NCBI GenBank assembly: GCA_963841995.1
Contig: CAWJEX010000021.1
Coordinates: 1 to 64,000 of the forward strand
DNA from: DATDPM01 sp963841995
Lineage (GTDB): Bacteria; Pseudomonadota; Alphaproteobacteria; DATDPM01
Length of the DNA stretch: 64,000 bases
Direction: 5' to 3'
Shown: positions 18,974 to 28,968 of the stretch, in pieces
Layout of the letters: each line of letters starts with the position of its first letter
Position numbering within the stretch: the first letter of the stretch is position 1
Notes under the pieces: model-generated
Seen by the model: the letters and a program-made list of their open reading frames with translations, nothing else
Told to the model about the DNA's origin: nothing
The model's database searches: none
Made by a program: the position numbers and the translations under genes

Positions 18974-21964
18974 CGCGGCGCCCCCGCGTCTTTTCGATCC
19001 CTCTTGGCCGACCTTTCGTCGACGCGCTCGCCGCCGGTCTGCTTTCCGGTGCCCTCGCCAATGATCCGGCCGATCCGCTTTCCTTCGGTGCGGCGACGAT
19101 CTTTCTGCCTACCCGCCGGTCCGGGCGGGCGCTGATTGAAGCGTTTTTGCGCCGTTCCGGCGGCCGGCCCTTGATCTTGCCAAGAATTGTCCCCCTCGGC
19201 GACGTAGAGGAAGATGCCCTCGATTTGACCGGCGAAAGTGAAGGCGGCGGGGAAATTCCGCCGGCGATTCCGTCGCTTCGGCGCGATTTGTTGCTCTCGA
19301 AGCTGATCGTCGATTGGCATCGCAAGCGCAAACAAACGCCGCCGCCCCCGGAACACGCCCTGCTGTTTGCCGGCGAACTCGCCCGTCTCATCGATCAAGT
19401 CCATACCGAGGGACTCTCCTTCGACCGCCTCGGCGATTTGGTGCCGGAGGATCTCGCCGAGCATTGGCAGATCACCCTCGATTTCCTGAATATTATCGTC
19501 GATCGGTGGCCGGAAATTCTGGCGGCGGAAGGCTGCGTCGACCCCGCCCATCGCCGCAATCTTCTCTTGGACGCTCAGGCCGAAGTTTGGCAATTGCGCC
19601 CGCCCCAAGACTTGGTGGTCGCCGCCGGATCAACGGGCAGCATTCCGGCGACCGCCCGGCTGCTTTCGGTGATAGCAAATCTTCCAAACGGCGCGGTGGT
19701 CCTTCCCGGACTCGACACGTCGCTCGACGCGGAAAGTTGGGCAGCGCTGGACGACACCCATCCGCAATTCAATCTCGCCCGGCTGCTGGCACGGCTGGAG
19801 ATCCAACGCAAAGACGTGGACGAGTGGCCGGCGCCGGACGTTCCAGATTCCGCGCCCGCGCGTGCGCGGCTGATCGGCCATGCGATGCGTCCCGCCGAAA
19901 CCAGCGACGCTTGGGTAGCGTTGCGCTCCGAACCGGCGGCGATTGCGGATGTTGGGCGGATCGATTGTCCGACGCCACGGGAAGAAGCGGGGGTCATAGC
20001 GCTTCTGATGCGCGAGTCCCTCGAGACGGAAAAAAAGCGCGCGGCGCTTATTACCCCCGACCGGGATCTGGCTCGCCGGGTCGCCGCGGAACTCTCCCGA
20101 TACGGAATTGACGTGGATGATTCGGGCGGTGTTGACCTTGCCCGAACGCCGCCGGCGGCTTTCCTCCGGCTCACTGCCGACATGATCGCAGATAGATGTG
20201 CGCCCGTACCATTCTTGGCCGCCCTCAAACACCCGCTGGCCGGCGGCGGTGCGGAACCGTCGGTATTCCGGGCCTTGGCGCGCGAATTCGAGAAAGCAGC
20301 CTTGCGTGGTCCGCGGCCAGCCTCCGGATTTGCCGGTCTGCGCGCGGCCTTGCGAGAATCCAAGACTTGCGGCGCAAAATCCAAAAAACGGCTCAAGGCC
20401 TGGCTCGATGGAATCGAAAAGCCGGCCAAAGTATTCACGAAGCTGATGGCACGAAAGCACGCGCCGCTGCGCGATCTCTTAACCGCGCATGTCGCCTTTA
20501 CCGAAAATATCGCGGCGAGCGATTTCGGAACCCGGCAATGCCCGGCTATGGGCGGGCGATGCCGGCGAAGCACTGGCGGATTTGCTTACGGAATTGATGG
20601 ATGCCGCGGCGGACGCGTTAAGGGATTTCGGGACGATTTCCGGCACCGATTATCCGGCACTGCTTGAAACCGCAATGTCGGGGCGCTTCGTGCGCCCGAA
20701 ATTCGGCCGGCACCCGAGGCTTTTCATCTGGGGTCTGCTTGAAGCCCGCCTGCAGCATGTCGATCGCGTGATTCTTTCGAGCCTCAACGAAGGGACTTGG
20801 CCGATGGCGCCGCCGATCGACCCGTGGATGAGCCGCCCCATGCGGGTCCAATTCGGCTTGCCGCCGCCCGAGCGCCGGATCGGCCTTTCGGCCCATGATT
20901 TTGCCGAAGGATTTTGCGCGCCCGAGGTTTTTTTGACCAGGGCGACGCGCGTCGAAGGCCAGCCGACGGTTCCCTCGCGTTGGCTGCTGCGTCTCGACGC
21001 CGCACTGGCTCCCGATCAAAAAATTCCCCGCGCAAGCCACTATCTCGATTGGCTGGAGAAACTTGAAGCGCCGCAGCGCATCGCCCCGGTTCCTGCTCCA
21101 GCGCCGAAACCGGCGCCCGCTTTGCGCCCCCGCAAGTTCAGCGTCACCGAAGTCGAAACCCTGATCCGCGACCCTTACGCGATCTTCGCGAAAAAAATCT
21201 TGCGGCTTGCGCCGCTCGATCCTCTGGACGCCGATCCGGGTGCTGCCGAACGCGGCAGTTTCATTCACGACATTCTCGACCAGTTCATCCGTCAAAATCC
21301 GGGGCTTCCCGAAGATTCTCACACTCGATTAATTGCTCTAGGTGAACAAATCTTCGGCGATGCCCTCGCGCACCCCGGCATTCGCGCTTTCTGGTGGCCC
21401 CGATTCCTGCACATCGCGGATTGGTTCCTGGCAACCGAACGGACTCGCCGGTCAAACGGCATCGCTGTTCTTGCCACCGAAACCAAGGGCATCCTGAAAA
21501 TCCCGATCGACGGCGGGTTCGTAATGCTCACCGGCAAGGCCGATCGTATCGATCGCGTTCCCGGCGGCTTGGCCATCCTGGATTACAAGACCGGCATTGT
21601 GCCCAGCGCCAAGCAGGTCAAGGCCGGGCTGGCGCCGCAATTGCCCCTGGAGGCCGCGATTGCCGCCGCCGGAAAATTCGAAAATGTGACGTCTGGTTCG
21701 GTCGCCGAGCTCATCTATGTCCATTTGACCGGCCGCGATCCGCCGGGCGAAGTGATGGTCCTCGATGCGGAGAAGCTTGAGATAACTCCCGACCAGCTCG
21801 CCGCCACGACGGTCGCCGATCTTTCCGGGCTTCTCGGAAGATACGCCGATCCAAACACTCCCTATCGCTCGCGGCCCCGGCCGATGTTCGCACGCAAAAT
21901 GGGCGACTACGACCATCTGGCGCGGGTCAAGGAATGGTCGGCGGGACTCGGGGACGATTCGTGA
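18970..21964 (+). CDS. addB: Double-strand break repair nuclease/helicase subunit AddB (one frameshift)
   Basis: AddB is the partner of AddA in RecBCD-like end resection for homologous recombination. The N-terminal half reads as one frame to about 20,530 and the rest in another from about 20,490. One extra base near 20,518 joins them into about 997 aa: IAA-S then ISEPGNARLWAGDAGEALAD. The C-terminal nuclease domain has SVTEVETLIRDPYAIFAKKI, ERGSFIHDILDQF and the catalytic GGLAILDYKTG (about 21,570). The start at ATG 18970 overlaps murU and the stop overlaps the GTG start of addA. Confidence 0.85.
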
Positions 21965-24900
21965 CCGGCCCGATGGATCAATTGCTGGAAAAAGTTCAGG
22001 CCGAACAGCGCCCCGCCAGCGATCCGACGGCTTCGGTTTGGGTCACCGCCAATGCCGGGTCGGGGAAAACCCGCATTTTGGTCGACCGCATCATCCGCTT
22101 GATGCTCGCAGGCTGCGATATGCAGAGAATCCTGTGCTTGACATTCACCCGGGCGGCCGCCGCCGAAATGGAAACCCGGCTTTTCGACCGCCTTGCCGAA
22201 TGGGCAACACTTCCCGATCCGAAGCTGGAAGAAGAAATCCGCAAGCTCACCGGCCGCATGGTCGATACCGGTCAGCTCCTTGCCGCACGGCGACTCTTCG
22301 CCCGCGCGCTCGATGTACCGGGCGGACTCAAATTGGAAACCATTCACGGCTTTTGTCAATCGCTGATCGGCCGGTTCCCCATCGAAGCCGGTGTCGCGCC
22401 CCATGTTTCGGTAATGGATGATCGAGAAGCCGGGGAATTGATGCGCGCCGCCCGCGACCGCGTCCTTGTGATCGCGGAGGAAGGCGGCGAACTTGCCGAA
22501 GCCATGAGCCGCCTCGTCATCAAGATCGACGAAAGCGGATTCGACAGGCTGATGGCGGAGCTCACGTGGAACCGCGGCAAAATGAAAGAGATGGTGGCAG
22601 CCGGAACCGGAATCGCCCTCCGGAGGATGCGACGGCTTCTGGGATTGGCCGAGGACGAGATCCGGCAGAGCGTGATGACCGGTGCCAGCGCCGACGGCGC
22701 CTTCGATGCGGCCGGCTTGGCATGGGCGGCGGCGGCGCTGGAAAGCGGTAGCGACAAAGACCGGGAGCGCGCCGCCATCATTCGGACTTGGCTCGCCGGC
22801 CCCCTATCGCGTCCTTCGCTCATCGGCGGCGATTATCTCGAATTATTTCTCACCCAGAAGGGCGAACCGCGCGCCGAAAAGACGCTGATCTCGAAATCGG
22901 TCGCCGCCGACCCACAAGCAGCCGCCGCGATGCGCGCCGAACAAGCACGGCTCTTGGCGCTTCGCGACAAAATCAAGGCGACAGAGGTGGCGGACGCGAC
23001 CGCCGATCTTCTGCGATTGAGTGCCGCCATGCTGCAGGCTTATGAAACGGAAAAATCGACTCGCGCCTTGCTCGACTACGACGACTTGATTTTGAAAGCC
23101 CAGGATCTTCTCGGGCGGCAAGGCGGGGTCTCCTGGGTGCTCTACAAACTTGACGGCGGCATCGATCATATCCTGATCGACGAAGCCCAGGATACGAGTC
23201 CGGAACAATGGGATGTCATTCGCGCCTTGGCCGAGGAGTTTTTCGCGGGAGCCGGCGCCCGCGAAGATTTGATGCTGCCGCGAACGCTGTTTGCCGTGGG
23301 CGACGAAAAACAATCGATCTTCAGTTTTCAGGGCGCCGATCTCGCCGCTTTCGAGACGATGCATGAGCATTTGAAGGAACGCGCCCAAGAGTTGCGGCGC
23401 GATTTCGTCAATCTCCCTCTCGAACGTTCATTCCGTACCGCGCCCGCGGTACTCCATGCGGTCGATCGCGTCTTCGCAAGGGATGCCGCACGGGACGGCG
23501 TCGTGCTTCCGGGGTCGTCGCTGGTCCATCAGCCTCTTCGCGAAGGCGACGCAGGGCTGGTCGAGATCTGGGACGTCGAGAAGCCGGCGGCGAGCGACGA
23601 ACCCAATCCGTGGGATGCGCCGCTCGACCAGATGGCGGAAGACAGTCCGCCGTCACGCCTTGCCAGGCGCATCGCAAACACCATTCACGGGTGGATCGAA
23701 AATAACGAGATTCTCCTATCGCGCGGCCGGCCGATCGAGGCGCAGGACATCATGATCCTGGTTCGCCGGCGCAACGAATTCTTCGACGAAATGGTGCGGG
23801 CGCTGAAGCTGCAGAATATTCCCGTCGCCGGCACCGACCGCATGGTGTTGTCCGATCAGCTGGCGGTCATGGATCTGATGGCGCTTGGGCAATTCGCGCT
23901 TCTGCCCGAAGACGATTTGACCCTGGCCACCGTCTTGAAGGGCCCGCTCTTCGGCCTAAACGATGACGACTTGATCGAGCTCGGCTACGAGCGCGATGGC
24001 TCGCTCTGGCAGGCACTGAAATCCCGGGCTTCGGAATATCCGCAGTGGCGGGCTGCGCGCGACGAGCTCGCGGAAATTCTTTCCCGCGCGGATTTTGTGC
24101 CGCCCTTCGAGTTCTACGCCGGCGTTCTGGCGGAACGGGAGGGACGCAAGCGCATGATCGCGCGATTGGGATTCGAGGCGAATGATCCGATCAATGAATT
24201 CCTGTCTCTGGCGATTGCCTATGGGGCGGAGCATCCGCCTTCGCTGCAAGGATTCCTGCAGTGGTTCTCCCGCAACCCGATCGAAGTAAAACGCGATCTC
24301 GAAATCGCGCGGCGGGAGGTTCGGGTGATGACGGTCCACGGCGCCAAGGGGCTTGAGGCCGAGATCGTGTTCTTGCCCGATACCTGCGCCGTCCCCGATC
24401 ACCGGCAGGAGTTGCGGCTTATTTGGCCAGATGGCACGATGCTGTGGCCGATTCGCAAAGAAAACGAAGAGAGGATTTGCGCCGGCGCCCGTGCCGAGGA
24501 AAAACGCCGCCGCGGCCAGGAGTACCGCCGGCTTCTCTATGTGGCGATGACGCGCGCCCGCGATCGTCTCTATGTTTGCGGTTATGAGGGGAAAAAAGCG
24601 CGTCCGCCAGATTGCTGGTACGATCTGGTGCGCGACGCGCTGAGTGACGTTGCGCAATCTGTGCAACTAAAAAACGGAAGCGAAGTCCTTCGGTTCGCTA
24701 ATGAGCAGCGCTGGCCGCCCAGAGACTCCCGTAAAGCGGCAACCATCGAGCAGGCCGGCGCTCTTCCCTCTTGGGCGATCCTTCCGCCGGCCCCGGAGCC
24801 CCCGATGCCCGTGCCTCTGGCCCCGTCGCGCCCGCTGGAGACCGAGCCGCCGGCCCTGTCGCCGCTCGCAGGTCCGGGCGGCCACGAAGGCGAGGCGGTG

Positions 24901-25386
24901 CGGCGCGGCCGTATCATCCACCGCCTGCTCGAACTTCTGCCGCCGCTGTCGGCTGCCGAACGCGAGCCGGCGTGCTTGCGCTTTCTCGGTCTCTCGATTC
25001 ACGGTCTGAATCGGACGCAGATAAAAGCGATTACCGCCGAGACCCTGGCAATCCTTTCGGATCCCATTCTCGGTCATCTCTTCGGTCCCGGGTCGCGTGC
25101 CGAGGTTCCGTTGGCGGGAAAAATCGGCAATCGGGTTATTGCCGGTCAGGTCGACCGGCTTCTTGTCACGGACGGCGAAGTTCATATCGTCGATTACAAG
25201 ACCAATCGGCCGGTTCCCGAGTCCGCCGAGCAAGCGCCGGTTGCGTATTTGAAGCAGATGGCGGCTTACCGCGCGGTTTTGACCGAGATCTATCCAAGGC
25301 ATAGTGTCCGCTGTGCACTCTTGTGGACGGTCGCGCCGAAATTGATGCCTATTTCGAACGAAATTCTCGACCGCCACGCACCTTGA
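21961..25386 (+). CDS. addA: Double-strand break repair helicase AddA
   Basis: This is an intact UvrD/RecB-type superfamily 1 helicase-nuclease of about 1,140 aa. Motif I is VTANAGSGKTRILVDRIIRL, motif II DHILIDEAQDTSPEQWDVI, and motif IV-VI segments VMTVHGAKGLEAEIVFLPDT and LLYVAMTRARDRLYVCG. The C-terminal RecB nuclease has the catalytic VHIVDYKTNRP (about 25,180). With AddB it unwinds and degrades broken DNA ends to load RecA. The start is GTG 21961, coupled to addB by GTGA; ATG 21973 is an alternative. Confidence 0.9.
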   Translation: MTGPMDQLLEKVQAEQRPASDPTASVWVTANAGSGKTRILVDRIIRLMLAGCDMQRILCLTFTRAAAAEMETRLFDRLAEWATLPDPKLEEEIRKLTGRMVDTGQLLAARRLFARALDVPGGLKLETIHGFCQSLIGRFPIEAGVAPHVSVMDDREAGELMRAARDRVLVIAEEGGELAEAMSRLVIKIDESGFDRLMAELTWNRGKMKEMVAAGTGIALRRMRRLLGLAEDEIRQSVMTGASADGAFDAAGLAWAAAALESGSDKDRERAAIIRTWLAGPLSRPSLIGGDYLELFLTQKGEPRAEKTLISKSVAADPQAAAAMRAEQARLLALRDKIKATEVADATADLLRLSAAMLQAYETEKSTRALLDYDDLILKAQDLLGRQGGVSWVLYKLDGGIDHILIDEAQDTSPEQWDVIRALAEEFFAGAGAREDLMLPRTLFAVGDEKQSIFSFQGADLAAFETMHEHLKERAQELRRDFVNLPLERSFRTAPAVLHAVDRVFARDAARDGVVLPGSSLVHQPLREGDAGLVEIWDVEKPAASDEPNPWDAPLDQMAEDSPPSRLARRIANTIHGWIENNEILLSRGRPIEAQDIMILVRRRNEFFDEMVRALKLQNIPVAGTDRMVLSDQLAVMDLMALGQFALLPEDDLTLATVLKGPLFGLNDDDLIELGYERDGSLWQALKSRASEYPQWRAARDELAEILSRADFVPPFEFYAGVLAEREGRKRMIARLGFEANDPINEFLSLAIAYGAEHPPSLQGFLQWFSRNPIEVKRDLEIARREVRVMTVHGAKGLEAEIVFLPDTCAVPDHRQELRLIWPDGTMLWPIRKENEERICAGARAEEKRRRGQEYRRLLYVAMTRARDRLYVCGYEGKKARPPDCWYDLVRDALSDVAQSVQLKNGSEVLRFANEQRWPPRDSRKAATIEQAGALPSWAILPPAPEPPMPVPLAPSRPLETEPPALSPLAGPGGHEGEAVRRGRIIHRLLELLPPLSAAEREPACLRFLGLSIHGLNRTQIKAITAETLAILSDPILGHLFGPGSRAEVPLAGKIGNRVIAGQVDRLLVTDGEVHIVDYKTNRPVPESAEQAPVAYLKQMAAYRAVLTEIYPRHSVRCALLWTVAPKLMPISNEILDRHAP

Positions 25387-25475
25387 CGGGCCTGCTCCTC
25401 AACCATAGATTCGTGACAATTCCCCGGGCCTCCGGACGCCCGCCGCAATTTCCCAAAATTTGAGAGGAGACCGTT

Positions 25476-25793
25476 GTGCCGAGCCATGTGACCGATAAAA
25501 GTTTCGAGCAGGATGTTCTCAAGGCACCGGGACCGGTGCTGGTCGACTTCTGGGCGGAATGGTGCGGCCCGTGCCTGCAGATCGCACCCTTCCTCGAACA
25601 GCTGGCCAAGGACATGGCCGGAAAGGTGACGGTGGCCAAAATCAACATCGACGAGAATCGCGCCACCCCCGCCAAATACAATGTGCGCGGCATTCCGACC
25701 TTGATGATCTTCAAGAATGGCCAAGTAGCGGCGATGAAGGTCGGCAGCTTACCGAAGAGCAAGCTCTATGAATGGGTCGAGCAGGCCCTTTGA
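25476..25793 (+). CDS. trxA: Thioredoxin
   Basis: This is a 105-aa protein with the active site FWAEWCGPCLQIAPFLEQLA, Cys-Gly-Pro-Cys, and the cis-Pro segment VRGIPTLMIFKNGQ. It reduces cytoplasmic disulfides. The start is GTG 25476 preceded by a GAGAGGAGA ribosome site. addA ends 89 bases upstream, and a hairpin with a T-run follows within 50 bases. The addBA-trxA order is conserved in Rhodospirillales. Confidence 0.9.
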   Translation: MPSHVTDKSFEQDVLKAPGPVLVDFWAEWCGPCLQIAPFLEQLAKDMAGKVTVAKINIDENRATPAKYNVRGIPTLMIFKNGQVAAMKVGSLPKSKLYEWVEQAL

Positions 25794-25808
25794 TCCTGGC
25801 GCAGGTGC

Positions 25809-25836
25809 GATCGCTCGTTAAAGATCGCTCGTTAAA
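25809..25836. repeat. Two tandem copies of a 14-bp unit
   Basis: The unit GATCGCTCGTTAAA occurs twice without a gap, immediately before the terminator hairpin. It may be a replication slippage product or an assembly duplication. Confidence 0.6.
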
Positions 25837-25839
25837 GAA

Positions 25840-25871
25840 GGTCCCGCCACTGCGTCGGCGGGGCCTTTCGT
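25840..25871 (+). terminator. Rho-independent terminator after trxA
   Basis: GGTCCCGCC and GGCGGGGCC pair (one G-U) over an 8-base loop, followed by TTTCGTTT. It sits between the convergent trxA and folC stops and may serve both. Confidence 0.75.
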
Positions 25872-27188
25872 TTAGCCGTTGTCGGCGAGCACCTGGCCCG
25901 CAAGATAAAGCGAGCCGCAAATCAGAACGCGAACCGGTTCGCCGGCGCGGGCGATTTCCCCAATCGCCGCTTCAACCGAGGACGCGGCTTTGGCGTCGTG
26001 CCCAGACTGTCGGGCAAGCGCCGCCGCTTCCTCCGCCGAGAGACTTGCCGATTTACCGGTGATCGCGACCGCGCGCAACGATCGCGCATAAGGGGACAAT
26101 GGCCGCAAAAAACCGCCGCCATCCTTGGTGTTCAGCATTCCAAAGACCAGATGCAGCGGGAGATCATTCCAAGTTTTTGCCGCCTCGCCAAGCACTTCTC
26201 CGGCCGCCGGATTGTGTCCGCCGTCGAGCCACAATTCCGATCGCGAATCGTTGAGATGCTCGGCCAGGGGGCCTTGCATCAAGCGCTGCAGACGGGCCGG
26301 CCACTCCACTTTACGTAACCCGGTGCGAATTGCGTTCTCGGTTACCGAGAGGGGCGCATGACGCAGGCAGGCAATCGCGGTTGCCGCATTGACGAGCTGA
26401 TGCGCTCCGGCAAGACCCGGTCTCGGAAGTTCCCGGTTATTCGTGCCGTCGCGGACTAGCATGCCATTGCCGCTGGCTTCCACCGACCATTCTCGTCCGA
26501 AACGGAACAACGGCGATCGAAGATCTTGCGCGCGTGCGGCAATCACGTTCGCCGCGTCGCCCAATTGCGGGCCGACCACGCAGGGTGTGCCGGATTTGAG
26601 AATTCCCGCCTTTTCGCCGGCGATTTTGGCGATGGTTTCACCGAGAAATTGGGTGTGGTCGAGGGAAATCGGAGTGATCGCCGTGCATACCGGATCGGCA
26701 ATGACATTGGTTGCGTCCAGTCTTCCGCCGAGCCCGGTTTCGAGCAGGACGATGTCCGCCGGCTGCCGCGCGAACGCAAGAAAAGCCGCGGCGGTGGTGA
26801 TTTCGAAGAACGTAATCGGCGCGCCGTTATTGGCCGCTTCGCATTCCGAAAGCACGTCGAAAAGATCGTCGTCGGAGATAAGCGAACCGGCCAAACGAAT
26901 GCGTTCGTTGAAGCGCACGAGATGGGGCGAGGTATAGACATGGACGCGATGCCCCGCCGCCTCGAAAATCGCGCGCAAGAACGCGATCGCCGAACCCTTG
27001 CCGTTGGTTCCCGCCACATGGATGACCGGCGGAAGCCGTTCTTCCGGATGGCCGAGCGCCTTCAAAAGCCGCTCGATCCGCTCCAAGGAGAGGTCGATTA
27101 TCTTGGGATGAAGCGCCCACAGCCGCTGCAAGACCGGATCGGTCTTGGCGCTGGTTTTCCGCACCGCTGGAATCATCGACAAGGTCAT
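25872..27188 (-). CDS. folC: Bifunctional folylpolyglutamate/dihydrofolate synthase
   Basis: This is a 438-aa Mur-ligase-fold enzyme that makes dihydrofolate and adds glutamates to folates. It has the ATP-binding PPVIHVAGTNGKGSAIAFL, VHVYTSPHLVRFNERIRL, the LLETGLGGRLDATNV loop and SLDHTQFLGETIAKIAGEKA. The C-terminal domain carries ELWLDGGHNPAAGEV. It is the last gene of the long minus-strand block. The start at ATG 27188 overlaps the accD stop by 4 bases. Confidence 0.9.
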   Translation of the reverse strand: MTLSMIPAVRKTSAKTDPVLQRLWALHPKIIDLSLERIERLLKALGHPEERLPPVIHVAGTNGKGSAIAFLRAIFEAAGHRVHVYTSPHLVRFNERIRLAGSLISDDDLFDVLSECEAANNGAPITFFEITTAAAFLAFARQPADIVLLETGLGGRLDATNVIADPVCTAITPISLDHTQFLGETIAKIAGEKAGILKSGTPCVVGPQLGDAANVIAARAQDLRSPLFRFGREWSVEASGNGMLVRDGTNNRELPRPGLAGAHQLVNAATAIACLRHAPLSVTENAIRTGLRKVEWPARLQRLMQGPLAEHLNDSRSELWLDGGHNPAAGEVLGEAAKTWNDLPLHLVFGMLNTKDGGGFLRPLSPYARSLRAVAITGKSASLSAEEAAALARQSGHDAKAASSVEAAIGEIARAGEPVRVLICGSLYLAGQVLADNG

Positions 27189-28081
27189 TGGGCGGCACGC
27201 GGAAGGCCAGCGGCACCGGTTTCGGCCACGGGCGCCCGATTCCGCAGCAAGGTGACAAGGCGGATAAGGAGCGAACGCAACTCCCCGCGCTTGGCGACGA
27301 TATCCACCATCCCGTGATCGAGGAGATATTCGGCGCGCTGAAATCCTTCGGGGAGTTTTTCCTTGATCGTCCTTTCGATGACCCGCGCGCCGGCAAAGCA
27401 GATGATGGCGCCTGGCTCGGCAATCTGCACGTCGCCCAACATGGCAAAGGAGGCGGTGACGCCGCCGGTAGTCGGATCGCCCAGGACGACGATATAGGGA
27501 AGCCCGGCAGCCTTAACGTCTTCCACGCCGATAACGGTGCGCGGAAGCTGCATGAGGGAAAGGATCCCTTCCTGCATCCGCGCCCCGCCGGATGCGCAGA
27601 TCGCGATCAGGGGCGCTTCCTGCAGCACCGCCAGCTTGGCGGCCGCCAGGAAGGCTTCGCCAACCGCGACGCCCATCGAGCCGCCGAGGAATTCGAAATC
27701 GAAAGCTGCGATCACCGCCGCCGATCCGCCAAGCAAGCCGTGGGCGACGACCAGCGCCTCGGGTTCACCGGTGCGCGCCTGGCTTTCCTTGAGGCGTTCT
27801 GCGTAGCGGCGCAAATCCCGGAAGCGCAGCGGATCGATGATCGTTTTCGGCAATTCGATACGTTGATATTGCCCGTTGTCGAAGAGAAGCCTCAGACGCT
27901 GCTTCGCCGGAATCCGCATGTGATGGTCGCAATGCGGACAGACGAAGAGATTGGATTCGAGCTCGCGATGGAAAACCATTTGCCCGCAACTCGGGCATTT
28001 CCGCCACAGATTGTCGGGCAGCTCCTTCTTGGCGACGAGCGCACGGATTTTGGGCCGCACAAAGTTGGTGAGCCAATTCAT
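27185..28081 (-). CDS. accD: Acetyl-CoA carboxylase carboxyltransferase subunit beta
   Basis: This 298-aa protein has the N-terminal zinc finger with CPSCGQMVFHRELESN then FVCPHCDHHMRI (C-x2-C-x15-C-x2-C). The crotonase-like carboxyltransferase domain includes FEFLGGSMGVAVGEAFL and ICASGGARMQEGILSLMQ. With AccA it moves CO2 from biotin to acetyl-CoA, the first step of fatty-acid synthesis. It lies between trpA (6 bases upstream) and folC (4-base overlap). Confidence 0.92.
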   Translation of the reverse strand: MNWLTNFVRPKIRALVAKKELPDNLWRKCPSCGQMVFHRELESNLFVCPHCDHHMRIPAKQRLRLLFDNGQYQRIELPKTIIDPLRFRDLRRYAERLKESQARTGEPEALVVAHGLLGGSAAVIAAFDFEFLGGSMGVAVGEAFLAAAKLAVLQEAPLIAICASGGARMQEGILSLMQLPRTVIGVEDVKAAGLPYIVVLGDPTTGGVTASFAMLGDVQIAEPGAIICFAGARVIERTIKEKLPEGFQRAEYLLDHGMVDIVAKRGELRSLLIRLVTLLRNRAPVAETGAAGLPRAAQ

Positions 28082-28087
28082 CGGAGC

Positions 28088-28968
28088 CTAAGCCTTTACG
28101 CGAGCGCCGCGCACGCCTTCCGCCAGGCGGTGCGTCAAATCCAAAACATTCGGTACCAGGGCCGGCTTCGCCTTTCCGGCATCGTCGAGCGAGTCCGCAA
28201 TCTTGCGAACGAGGGCCGATCCGACGACCGCGGCATCGGCAACGCGTGAAATTAGCCCTGCTTGTTCCGGTGTGCTGATGCCAAATCCGACGGCGACCGG
28301 CAGTTCGGTGTGCCGGCGAATTCGCGCCACCGCTTTTTCGACTTGGGCGGAGTCGCGGTGGCCGTTCCGGTAATACCGGTGATTGAAACATAATAGATAA
28401 AGCCGCTGGTATGGGCGAGAACCGTCGGCAATCGCACATCGTCGGTGGTCGGCGTCGCCAGCCGGATGAAGTTCAATCCCGCTTCGATCGCCGGCAGGCA
28501 AAGCTCGGTGTCTTCCTCCGGGGGAAGATCCACCACGATGAGTTCATCGACGCCCGCCGCCCGTGCGTCGGCGAGAAATTTCTGGTTTCCGTAGCTGTAG
28601 ATGGGATTGTAGTAGCCCATCAGCACGACCGGCGTCTCCTGGTCGGCGGTGCGAAAGCTGCGCACCTGGGCCAGAACCTTGCGCAAGGTCATGCCGGCTT
28701 TGAGCGCGCGCAAACTGCTTTGCTGAATGGCGGGGCCGTCGGCCATCGGGTCGGAAAACGGCATGCCGAGCTCGATGATATCCGCGCCCGCCGCCACCAG
28801 GCCCTTCATCAGGGCGAGCGAGGTTTCGGGATCGGGATCGCCAGCGGTAATAAACGTGACGAGGCCCGCTCGCCCTTCTTTCTTGAGGGCGGCGAATCGC
28901 CGGCGGATCAGCCCGGAATCGGCGACCCCGGTTTTGACGATACTGGTTGCCGCTTCGGCGGAGGTCAC
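28088..28968 (-). CDS. trpA: Tryptophan synthase alpha chain (one frameshift)
   Basis: The alpha chain cleaves indole-3-glycerol phosphate to indole for TrpB. The protein shows GLVTFITAGDPDPETSLALM, the catalytic Glu and Asp in ADIIELGMPFSDPMADGPAI and LIVVDLPPEEDTEL, then YYVSITGITGTATA. There one missing base (near 28,360, in GCGAC) shifts into SAQVEKAVARIRRHTELPVAV and GFGISTPEQAGLI, ending at the stop at 28,088. Both frames together give about 293 aa. The start overlaps the trpB stop by 4 bases. Confidence 0.85.
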
